Source of the DNA: CBDBES01 sp965204465
Lineage (GTDB): Bacteria > Spirochaetota > Leptospiria > Turneriellales > CBDBES01
Assembly (NCBI GenBank): GCA_965204465.1
Contig: CBDBES010000002.1
Coordinates: forward strand, 1,240,001 to 1,304,000
Direction of reading: 5' to 3'
Length of the DNA: 64,000 bases
Shown here: piece by piece, positions 46,329 to 56,300 of the stretch
How positions within the stretch are numbered: the first letter of the stretch is position 1
Layout of the letters: each line of letters begins with the position of its first letter
Position numbers and translations under genes: made by a program
The notes under the pieces: generated by a model
Told to the model about the DNA's origin: nothing
Database searches by the model: none
Seen by the model: only the letters and a program-made list of their open reading frames with translations

Positions 46329-49283
46329 TTAAGGAAACACACTGATGGAGAAACCAAATAAAGAAGCGCTATTTCCATGTAGAGTAAGATACGGAGAAGA
46401 AAGGCTTTCACTGAATATATCCACTTTTGAATGATAATGATCCCCTAGTATGATCAAGTGTTTTCCATTCCCAAGTAGGTCACCCCAATTCCCAACACTT
46501 CCAATACCTGAATCCATTGGAGTATTCCCAATAGAGCCAGGCAAAGAACAGGAATCGTTTTTTTCTGGATTACACATAGAGAAACCATCAAACAAATAAG
46601 TATTTTCAGTACCAGAAGCAGTTACCAGTATATCCGAATGAATATCATCATCCAGATAGGCGCCCAGAACATGACTACCGGTTAAAGAAGAAGTCTGACC
46701 CACTAGAAAAATCTGTCCTGGAACACCTAAAACTAATAAATTGCCATAATGAATGTAGGCGGCGCCTCTAAGATTATCGATAGAAGAATCGAATGGAGCT
46801 CCTACAAGTATGTCTTCAAAACCATCTGCATCCACATCAAAACCCCTGGCACAACTTATTCCATAGCCGCTTCCAGAAAATTCTGTGCCATGCATCTTAA
46901 CATCAAATTGATCATCTGGACTGGATGAACCATGGAATAGATATGCCACCCCCGTATTTCTCTGTTTTTCTGAAATATCTCCTGAAGAGGCGCCTACCAA
47001 TATATCCGCGTATCCATCTCCGTTTGTGTCTCCCAAATAAGCCAGGCAGCTTGAAAAATTCTCACCCGCTTTTTTACCATCTAAAACCAGGGAAGGCACG
47101 GTAGACATATTGGATGCTCCATAAAATAAATAGGCCTTGCCTGCATTAGGGTATATCCCCACATTTTCATTAGGGGCTCCTATTAAAAAATCTCCTTTAC
47201 CGTCTTTATTGAAATCCCCCGCATAAGAGACATTCTTCCCATATTTATCTCCTCCATTCTTTCCTTTCAAGGTCATGTCTGCATTCAATGCAGATAAGGA
47301 ACAGTGGGGGGTATAGATTCCATTGCAGGCAGAGTTTATACTTTCCCCAAAATAAACATATACCTTCCCCGCATCAGGCAAAAAATCAGGATCAGCAAAG
47401 GGGGCTGAAATAATGATATCTGCTTTTCCACCTCCATTAATATCCCTTAGTAGAGCAACAGAATGACCAAATTGATCTCCTGCATTTTCTCCTGAAAAGA
47501 TCACATCCGCTTGGGTATCGGTGCCGTCTTCCCCTCTGTATAGATATACTTTACCGATTCCATTTTCTTCTGGGGCTCCCACCAGAATATCCGGCATACC
47601 CCCACCATCAACATCCCCCATTGCTCTTCCAATATAGATATCACGAGATGCAGACCATGCAGACCGATTGCCTACATTGTCAATACTACGGACTCTCCAA
47701 TAATGAAATCCATTCTCTGTAAAGGTATGATCTTTAGAATTTAAAAAAGTCTGTAGAATAGTTGAATCTTTAAAGTCAATTTGTTTGGAAATTTCTAACT
47801 CATACTGGAATATTCCCGAAGAATCTGGGCGCCCCTTATCCAATACATTCAGCCATCCAAAATGCACCGAAGGATTTATAGAATCAGTACCCAATAAGGG
47901 CTTTACATTAAAAGTCTCTTCCGAATGATTATCCACTGCTAATTTCATTTGTATAGAGGAAATGTTTCCGGCATTATCCCTAGCCGAAAGTTCTAGTATC
48001 TGAACTCCTTCCACAAATTCACTTGCATCCATGTAAATCGTATGAGAATCATTTACATTGACTCTACCCATTTTTAAAATATTTTCTTCTTGATTGCTTA
48101 GAGTATCCGATCCAGGGATATAGTTCTTGAGTTCATAATGAACATCTTCATTTACTTGCCATTCTAATTTGACTTCTTTATATAATGCTTCTGTGGATTG
48201 AGAAATAAAATGAGTGGATGAAACATCTCCATCCCCATACATATAGGGTGGGGAAGTATCTAATGGTAAAATGGTAAGCATGGGTAGCTCTTTGTCTATG
48301 ATATATGTCACGAATAGCACGGTGCTACGGTTACCCGCAAGATCAACAGCCTGAACTTTTAAATTATTATGAACCAAATCTCCTTCTATGGCTGAAAGAA
48401 CGATCTCACCATTATATATAGCAGGATTTTCTATTGGATCTAAAGGTATTCCCCCTGTGGTATCCAAACTATAAAAAATAGAAGAGGGTTCTAAAGTGGA
48501 GATATGAATTTCAGGGGTATAATTGAATAGTCCTTCTTCCGGACTTACAATGGGGTAGGGGGGATTGTCATCTCTATAGATATAGAAAGAAGTATATGCA
48601 TTTTCTATATGAATGAATATTTTATTGCGTCCATTTTCAAGATTACTTCCTTCTAATATTAAAGAAATAAGAGTATCTTTTTGAGTCGATCCATTAGAGA
48701 GCACTATCCCAAGCCCTTTGGTACCATCTCCGCCTAATTCAATAGAATAAATGCCTTCCACATCTGTCTTAAATGAAAATTCTATATGGCCCTCTTTATT
48801 TACAAAAAAGCGATCTGGTTTAAATAGTTCTATATTAGGGATGGAGGATTCTTTTGTATATTCTTCTATAAAGGGTTCTTCCAGATTTTTATTTTCATCT
48901 TCCGAAAAATACCGAATGCTGGTTTCTTCTTCAATGATAATAGGACTTGCATAAAGATCAAAATCAGATACATGGTTATCAGATTTTGTCGTATAAAAAG
49001 TCTTTGCCTTTGGATCGTTTACAAATAAAGAGATATTTTCAGGATAATTTTTTGTATGAGTATTGGCAGGAAAGGCAAAAGTGATGGGAGGTTGAAGATC
49101 CATAATGGAATTTATGCATAAGAGTCTGCTCCGTTTAGAACTATTTATTTCTTTTATCTGGCATTCTGTTTTGGTATCAGGATCGTCCCATGAATGGAAG
49201 TCATTATGATTTTGTACATTTCCATCAAAATGACAATAGGATGAATATAGAACAAATAGAACATTTATTTTAAAATTTTTCAT
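46329..49283 (-). CDS. Large exported FG-GAP repeat protein
   Basis: 984 aa. A hydrophobic N-terminus (INVLFVLYSSYC) suggests export. The middle holds chitobiase-like/Ig-like modules (STLEPSSIFYSLDT, NTHTKNYPENISLFVND, VDKAGNRSTVLFVTYIIDKE-type segments). The C-terminal 450 residues contain about six integrin-alpha-type FG-GAP blades with calcium loops: DVDGGGMPD, DINGGGKAD, DFNKDGKGD, DTNGDGYAD, DVDADGFED. Together these form a seven-bladed-type propeller used in adhesion. Two bp after the upstream giant gene, so it is co-transcribed with it. Confidence 0.82.
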   Translation of the reverse strand: MKNFKINVLFVLYSSYCHFDGNVQNHNDFHSWDDPDTKTECQIKEINSSKRSRLLCINSIMDLQPPITFAFPANTHTKNYPENISLFVNDPKAKTFYTTKSDNHVSDFDLYASPIIIEEETSIRYFSEDENKNLEEPFIEEYTKESSIPNIELFKPDRFFVNKEGHIEFSFKTDVEGIYSIELGGDGTKGLGIVLSNGSTQKDTLISLILEGSNLENGRNKIFIHIENAYTSFYIYRDDNPPYPIVSPEEGLFNYTPEIHISTLEPSSIFYSLDTTGGIPLDPIENPAIYNGEIVLSAIEGDLVHNNLKVQAVDLAGNRSTVLFVTYIIDKELPMLTILPLDTSPPYMYGDGDVSSTHFISQSTEALYKEVKLEWQVNEDVHYELKNYIPGSDTLSNQEENILKMGRVNVNDSHTIYMDASEFVEGVQILELSARDNAGNISSIQMKLAVDNHSEETFNVKPLLGTDSINPSVHFGWLNVLDKGRPDSSGIFQYELEISKQIDFKDSTILQTFLNSKDHTFTENGFHYWRVRSIDNVGNRSAWSASRDIYIGRAMGDVDGGGMPDILVGAPEENGIGKVYLYRGEDGTDTQADVIFSGENAGDQFGHSVALLRDINGGGKADIIISAPFADPDFLPDAGKVYVYFGESINSACNGIYTPHCSLSALNADMTLKGKNGGDKYGKNVSYAGDFNKDGKGDFLIGAPNENVGIYPNAGKAYLFYGASNMSTVPSLVLDGKKAGENFSSCLAYLGDTNGDGYADILVGASSGDISEKQRNTGVAYLFHGSSSPDDQFDVKMHGTEFSGSGYGISCARGFDVDADGFEDILVGAPFDSSIDNLRGAAYIHYGNLLVLGVPGQIFLVGQTSSLTGSHVLGAYLDDDIHSDILVTASGTENTYLFDGFSMCNPEKNDSCSLPGSIGNTPMDSGIGSVGNWGDLLGNGKHLIILGDHYHSKVDIFSESLSSPYLTLHGNSASLFGFSISVFP

Positions 49284-49285
49284 TT

Positions 49286-52200
49286 TTAGCGCATGATCAT
49301 AATGCGACGCATTTCCTTTTTTTGGCCATTAAAATAGACTACATGATATAAACCCGATCTAACGAGTCTCCCTCTACTATCTTTTGTATCCCAGATGATA
49401 GTTCTATCTATGCTCGCATAAGATTGATTGGAAATCAGTTTTTTGATTAAAATTCCTCTTTGGTCATAGATATGGATCCAAATTTTAGTTTCCGGATCAG
49501 TGGTCGGCTTTATCAGGATTTGAGGCATATGCCCCTGGTTTTTACGGACTAGATTATTTCTGACTTGTATTGAACCTAGAAAACTATCCAGATCATTAGG
49601 ATCCAGATTTATGAATTGATCTTTTAGAAGATTAATATTTGATCCTCTACTCTTTGCATCTCCCTTTGCGCTTCCGAATACAAACCTATACTTTAATCTA
49701 CCTTTAGTAGAGGCCACATACTTAAGGTGGATGCTTAATTTATATACCTCCCCATCAAAATAAAATGAATTATTCGCATCGGCTTCCTGTACCATTTCAT
49801 ATTTCTCATTTGGCTCATATATATCATTTGCATTCAAATCAACCCAAACCTGATGATCAGTAGGAGGCTCTTCCTGAAAATCAAAATATTTCACTTTGAA
49901 TATATAAATCCCTTCTGAAGAGGGAATGGGAGATATAGAGCCTTTGGAATATTCTTCATCTTCATAAGTTAAATCCAGAAAACTAATACCATCACCTATA
50001 CTTAAAGAATATGTATCGGAACGATATCCATAGTTTCCTGCCTTATCCACTGCACTTACCACAAAATTCCATCTACCAAAATGAAGACTATCTTGCAGGG
50101 GTATCTTAAATGTTTGTTTACCCGGAACGATTTCTTTTACAATAGAAGTGTATGCCTTCTTCCCTTCCAGGGATCCAGGGCCAGGACATTTATCCAAAGG
50201 CAGTCTTCGCATATCTTCTTCTAAAAAATTCTCTGAACTTTTCCAATAGCATAGCAGATAATTTTGAATGCCATTAATGTCTGTGGATCCTTCCCAATAA
50301 ATTACAGGATTAAAAGAACCTGTTGGATTCTCTGAAGTACCAAGCCCTGTTACTTTAGAAGGCGCTTTTAGATCTAATAAAAGAGGCCTTTTCACAAAAG
50401 ATTTTTTTAAATCTACATTTCCAGCATTGTCTTCTAACCAAACATAAAGAATTAAATTTTCTCTTCTGGGGGGGATTATTTCAAAGCAAAAATCAAGCCA
50501 GTCTGGATTAAAAACTATATCTGCAATACTAGAAGAATCTTGCGACCGATGAAAATCATCATTTGCCTCTATAATATCCTTGCATAGGGATAAATTTTTT
50601 TTATTGCGATAAACAGGAGGCTGTAAAATTTTATTAGGTACAGAGTCGCCTATATGATAATATATCTTTTTGATCCCTGCATTATCTTTGGGAAGTTTGA
50701 TCCCTACCTTTATTTTTTTACTATTTGTCCAAAAAGTAGGCGAATATGCAATAGAAATATTTTCTTCTGAGTCTAATAAAAAAGCGGGTAATGGGTTTAA
50801 TATTTTGGCAGGGCATGGATCTGAATCGCAATGTATATCATCCGGATCTGGCTTGTCTATCAATAATCTCTTATTTAGATGCGGTAAATAGGTTACCATT
50901 ACATTCTGTCTTGATTCATTTGGATACTGATTCTTATGCTGAAAATCATTTGGATTAAAAATAGAAAGATATTTTCGATTGTCCTCCCCTTGCCAGCTCA
51001 ATATGTTTTTCTCAGATAATAAAGATGTTTCTTTGGGATCAATTAGAATTGTCCAATTACCGATACGATCTTTTAAGCATGCAAATACCCAATATGTGCC
51101 ATCAGAAAGATTACTTAGATCAACGTCTATTTCAAACCAACCTCTGCTATTGATAAGATAATTAAGTACACGATAGGGGGGTATACCCCATGAATTTACA
51201 GAACAATCCCTATCTAAAAAAGAGCTTCTTTGCAATGGAAAGGCAGAAGTGCGATGACTATTTGTTAGAATCTCTAAATAAGACTGTTCTGGATGAGTAT
51301 ATTGTCTGGTTATAAATAGTTTTATATTTTCTTCAGATCCATCTGAAACAATTCCAGATCCCCTGCCTTCTAATATTTTTAGAGATATCTTAAATTTGCC
51401 GCTATTGCTTACCGTATCAATTTCTTTGCCGAAATTAATGTCTAAATGATCATTTTCCAGAAAGACAATATTACAACTATGACCTGAAAGATCATCGCAG
51501 GGAGCATATTGGTCTATTAAAAAAGTTTGTCTTGAATTTTGTTTGGATATGCCTGCAAAGGAAATTGCTTCTAATCGAATATAATTTATACCATCGCATA
51601 ATTGATATAAGCCAAATGCATCTCTATTTCTTAAATAACCAGTTTGATCCTCCAGGTGATAGTTATTCCTATTGATTCCCCAGCGGTCTGTATCCAGGCC
51701 TTTCAATGGAATGCCATTCCTATAAAGATAAAAATGATCATTTTGTGCCTTAGGAATAGCAGAATTATTTTCACAAGTAATGAGTTTGTAGCGAACAGTT
51801 TGTATCCCAGAATAAGGTCCTGCAAGTTCATAATCGCGTAGATAAATATTTTTGACATTAAACCAATTAGAAACAGAATCCTCTATCTTTTTAGCTCCTT
51901 CAAAATTGATCCATGAATCAGATCGTATATCTTCAGCAAAATCTATGATCTTTATATCCTCTACAAAAATTTCATCCTGGATACGTTCAAATCTGGAAAG
52001 GCATGAATATGCCTTTTGGCTGCATAATGATCGACCCCGAACTGACGAATTATTTGGATTATAATACATGATCAAGACTCCTTTTATTCCTTCTCCTCCA
52101 TTGCCACCGGCCCCGCCACCGCCACCACCGCCACCACCCAAGGCAAACTCGTCATCTTTTTCTTTTGCAAGAGCCCCTTGTCCTCCCCTACCGCCACCAG

Positions 52201-53242
52201 GCCCACCCTTTCCTCCTTTGCCATTACTTACATTTATAATGCCTACATTTTGCAGATTGGCTGCCTTTACAAATACGACTCCACCACCTCCGCCTCCACC
52301 ACCCCCACCCCCACCGCCTCGTCCACCTGCCCCCCCTCCTGCGGCGCCTGCATTATCGAAGATTTGATTATCCCAACATGCACCACCCCCACCCCCACCC
52401 CCTGCTCCATTAAGAGTTTCTCCGGACCCTCCTGAATGGCGTCTTCCTCTATCACAGGAACCTCTGGCGCCTCCACCCTCACTTCGTCTCCCGCCATAGG
52501 CATGAGTTCCTTCGTCTGAAGAGTCTGTTCCACTGTTATTGGTACTCCAATGGCCCATAAGACCATTGCTCCCATTTGTCCCTCCTGCTAAAATTGTTCC
52601 CTCATTATTAAAATATTTTGATTCCAGATAAAGCAATGTACCTCCCCTTCCTTTTATGCCCGACGAACCTCCCCTACCGCCTTCGCCTCCTGTGATATTC
52701 GTATTGTTATCTGCTTTTGGGGTCATACCCTTGCCTCCTTTACCGCCTCTTCCTCCCACGGATCCACTTGATCCATGTCCTAATAAATTACCTCCCCTCC
52801 CTCCGTTTCCCCCTGGTTCTCCCATTTTCCCATGAACATCTCTTCCATAGTTATAGGGGCCTCCACCGTCCCCCCCAAAATGACCCTCTACGCCATCCAG
52901 TCGGCTTGAATAGGGAGATATATCTTCTATTTTAGTTTTGATCCAGAGGGGAATATCCATGCCTGAAGATTTTCCTTTAAGATCAATTTTACCTCCTCTA
53001 TGTATATGGATCCGATCATACACTCTGATATATAAGAAACCAGGAGAACATAATTCCAAAGAACCTCTGTTTTGGATGATCAGATTTCTAAAGGTATGAT
53101 GATTCCTGTTTAAGTCTTCACTATTGGCTGATAGGCAAAATCGATCATTGATAACACAATCTCCAAAGGGAATGCATTTAGATGCATGGATACTAAATGG
53201 AATAGCCATGTAAAAAAGCATCCAAATCGCTTTTAATTTCAT
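49286..53242 (-). CDS. Giant exported polyglycine/FlgD-Ig protein B
   Basis: About 1,318 aa from the ATG at 53242, chosen because it begins a clean signal peptide (MKLKAIWMLFYMAIPFSIHA) with AGG upstream; an earlier ATG (53308) adds 22 residues. A short N-terminal beta region is followed by a Gly-rich region of about 300 residues (GGNGGRGG, GGGGGAG), then Ig/chitobiase-like modules with paired Cys and 'AGIxKIYYHIGD' segments. The C-terminus (YDQRGILIKKLISNQ, TIIWDTKDSRGRLVRSGLYH) is a FlgD-Ig or T9SS-sorting-like domain. Paralogue of the next gene upstream. Likely a surface or extracellular fibre/adhesin. Confidence 0.82.
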   Translation of the reverse strand: MKLKAIWMLFYMAIPFSIHASKCIPFGDCVINDRFCLSANSEDLNRNHHTFRNLIIQNRGSLELCSPGFLYIRVYDRIHIHRGGKIDLKGKSSGMDIPLWIKTKIEDISPYSSRLDGVEGHFGGDGGGPYNYGRDVHGKMGEPGGNGGRGGNLLGHGSSGSVGGRGGKGGKGMTPKADNNTNITGGEGGRGGSSGIKGRGGTLLYLESKYFNNEGTILAGGTNGSNGLMGHWSTNNSGTDSSDEGTHAYGGRRSEGGGARGSCDRGRRHSGGSGETLNGAGGGGGGGACWDNQIFDNAGAAGGGAGGRGGGGGGGGGGGGGVVFVKAANLQNVGIINVSNGKGGKGGPGGGRGGQGALAKEKDDEFALGGGGGGGGGAGGNGGEGIKGVLIMYYNPNNSSVRGRSLCSQKAYSCLSRFERIQDEIFVEDIKIIDFAEDIRSDSWINFEGAKKIEDSVSNWFNVKNIYLRDYELAGPYSGIQTVRYKLITCENNSAIPKAQNDHFYLYRNGIPLKGLDTDRWGINRNNYHLEDQTGYLRNRDAFGLYQLCDGINYIRLEAISFAGISKQNSRQTFLIDQYAPCDDLSGHSCNIVFLENDHLDINFGKEIDTVSNSGKFKISLKILEGRGSGIVSDGSEENIKLFITRQYTHPEQSYLEILTNSHRTSAFPLQRSSFLDRDCSVNSWGIPPYRVLNYLINSRGWFEIDVDLSNLSDGTYWVFACLKDRIGNWTILIDPKETSLLSEKNILSWQGEDNRKYLSIFNPNDFQHKNQYPNESRQNVMVTYLPHLNKRLLIDKPDPDDIHCDSDPCPAKILNPLPAFLLDSEENISIAYSPTFWTNSKKIKVGIKLPKDNAGIKKIYYHIGDSVPNKILQPPVYRNKKNLSLCKDIIEANDDFHRSQDSSSIADIVFNPDWLDFCFEIIPPRRENLILYVWLEDNAGNVDLKKSFVKRPLLLDLKAPSKVTGLGTSENPTGSFNPVIYWEGSTDINGIQNYLLCYWKSSENFLEEDMRRLPLDKCPGPGSLEGKKAYTSIVKEIVPGKQTFKIPLQDSLHFGRWNFVVSAVDKAGNYGYRSDTYSLSIGDGISFLDLTYEDEEYSKGSISPIPSSEGIYIFKVKYFDFQEEPPTDHQVWVDLNANDIYEPNEKYEMVQEADANNSFYFDGEVYKLSIHLKYVASTKGRLKYRFVFGSAKGDAKSRGSNINLLKDQFINLDPNDLDSFLGSIQVRNNLVRKNQGHMPQILIKPTTDPETKIWIHIYDQRGILIKKLISNQSYASIDRTIIWDTKDSRGRLVRSGLYHVVYFNGQKKEMRRIMIMR

Positions 53243-53356
53243 ATACCTAAAAAATTTCTTCACTTGCAGAGTCTCTTTTAATGAAGTCAACATTAATGAA
53301 AACAGCATCTCAGATACCGGCCAGGGTAAATTGCAATAAACTGATCATGGATTGGA

Positions 53357-56300
53357 TCATTGAAGAACCACCACCCTTTTGAAATCTACCATCTTTTGAT
53401 CATGAAAATAAACTACATGATAAACTCCTGATCTGACCTGACTCCCTCTAAAATTTTTTAAATCCCAGATCAAATAACGATCAATTTCGGAATAAGGCCT
53501 TTGGTAAAGGAGTCTTCTTATTAAAGAACCTGTTTGATCATATACACTTACCGATATTTTCTTGGATATTTTATTTGCAGGAGGAGGCTTCAAAAGAATG
53601 ACAGGAAATCTTGAAGAACTTCTTCTATATAGATTATTCCGAACCTGCATTGGCCCCTCAAAGCTTTTTAAAGAGTATGGATCCAATTGCAGTACATGTA
53701 TTTCATTTGGATCACCACCTTCAAAACCACTCAAAGAAGGTATTTTATTATTTTCAAAATGGAACCGATATAAATATTTACCTTCATTTTCAGAGTTATA
53801 TTCTAAATGTTTCTGAAAAATATATGTCCTTCCATTCCAATATTCTGTGCTATTACCGGAGAGATCTACTTCTTTGCCCATGTCATGCTTTTCATGCTCT
53901 TCATAAATAGAATTGCAATCTGTATCAATCCAGACCTGGGCTACAGTAGGTTGACGGTTATCCGCATCTGTATATTTTACTTTAAAGGTATAGAAATCAT
54001 CGCTACCAGACCTAGGATAGACCCCCTCAGAATATTGTGGATCTTCTACTAGAAAATCCAAATAACTTTTCCCATTAGAAACCACAACTTCATAAATCTC
54101 TGAAAAAGAAGACACATTTCCAGCATAGTCTATTGCAAATGCAGCGAAACTCCAACGACCAGCATTAATTGATTTGAAAGGTGAAAGAGTATGGACCACC
54201 CTTTCTTCCCCTTGAAATAGTATTAAAGAAGATTGCTGAACACGTTTCCCTGAAATAGACGCACTATCAGGACATTTTCCCTTGAAAAGCTCTTGCAGTT
54301 TTGATCTCGTGAATCCAGATAGACTTTCCCAATAGCAAAGTCTATGATAAGCCACACCATTGCTGTCTTTTCCCGGATTAAAGTGCAAGTCGATAATTGT
54401 CTTATGAGAGGGGTTAAAATCTGTTTTCAATACCGTTGGTGGACTAGGCGGAGTAATATCCACGAATAATTTTCTTTGAGCAAATGCTTTCAGATAATTT
54501 TGGTTTCCAGCATTGTCAGATAACCAAACATATACACTAGAATTAGCCAGAGGAATAATATCAAAGCAAAAATCCACCCAGCTTTCCTTAGACCATTCTT
54601 CAGAATAAAAACGATTCTCACCATCGATTGAATTGTTTGTACTGATCAAAGAAGAGCATTTCTGATAAGATGTTTCATCCAACGGCACAAAATTATACAA
54701 TATATCCGAATCTGCATCCGAGGGGGGGATGCTTCCAATTTTATAGTATACTCCCGCAATACCAGAATGATCCTTAGGCAATTTAATTCCCAGCCTAAGC
54801 TTTTTGTTTCCATTGTAATCAGGAGGATCATAGGCGATCTGTAAATTACTTTCGCCCGGAAAGAATATGGCTGGCTGAGGAGATAATATCAAAGGAGAAC
54901 ATGGATCTGTATTGCAATTTTTTCCAGGAAAATCAACCTGGGGCAGATCTATGATAATGCGCCTATGGAGGATTGGGATATACGCCTCTCTTATTCTATT
55001 AGGATATTCATCAGGATCATAATTATTGTGATCTGCAACGGAACTATCATATACCCCTAAGGGATTGAACATAGAAAGTAATTTTAAATTTCCATTCATA
55101 TCCCCCTGATAGGATGCTGGAAAATTTTCCATTTTAAAAAAATTAGTACTTTCTGTATCTATTATGGATGACCAATTCCCGGCATTATCTTTAAGACAGG
55201 CGAATAACCAATAAGTACCTTCCTGATCTGAAGAAAGAGTTATAGGAATTCTTGCCTCTGGATCATATACACCTTTCCATACAGGATCAATATTTTCTCC
55301 CCATAAATGATCCTCTATGATCTCTTTGCAGTTTTTATCCAGTACAGATTCATTTTCTTTGAGAATATTGATCTGTCTTTCATGATCTCCTGCCAGGTGA
55401 AAAGGGCTATTCCTATTTTCTACCTGGCGTAGGCCATAGATTTGCACATTATAATTTTGTTCTTGATTTATATTTTCATTTGAATGATCTTTGAGTAATC
55501 CAGATCCTACTCCTTCAAAAATATTCAACCCAATTTCTATCTTACCACTGTTATTTCCTTCATGTATTTCGTTTCCTGTCTTTTGGTCCCATAAACTCAT
55601 CCGGCAATTATGGTAATCCACATTATCGCAGGGAGCATATTGATCTACTAAGAAAGGAAATCTTTTATTCTTTTCAGTTCCATCGCGGGCTTTGGCAGTA
55701 ATCGAGATATAATTCAACCCATCACATAGTAAAAAAAATGGTATTTTACTTCTGTTCCTTAATAAAATAGAATCTCTTGGTCCACTGGTATCTGGGTTAA
55801 AGGAAAAATTATAAACATTCTTTCGTTTATCTGTTTTATAGGCAGGACAAAAATTTCCTCTATGATCATAATGACAAAAATCAGTATAAGATCGCATCGA
55901 AATATCTTCTTCAAATCCAATTTGCATAAAATACTCTTCATCCTCTGAAGAGGGAAAACTTCTTTTATAGATACCTCCACAAGTAGATATCAAATGATAT
56001 CTGGCCTCTGTAACCCCAAATAAAGTAGAATGATCTGCTGTGCTACTTCTGGAAATGTATATAGGTTCCAGATCAAACCAGTTTTGTTGGCCCGAGTTGA
56101 TTTCCTTTAGAACAGACATGCTGAACCACGAACCATTTTGGTTTTCATCAAAAAGATCATGCCTCCATTTTATACCCGATATAACTGGATCAGATGCTAT
56201 AGATATTGGATCATAATAGCCTTTTATATGATGCGATATATCCGAAGTGAATATTCTTGTATCCCTGGGATTATTATGAATGAAGATCACCAATCCATTC

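Noticed and set aside
52068..52435. Plus-strand frame very rich in Pro and Ala, looking like a proline-rich protein
   Set aside because: It is the antisense image of the polyglycine codons of giant protein B (GGN reads as NCC).
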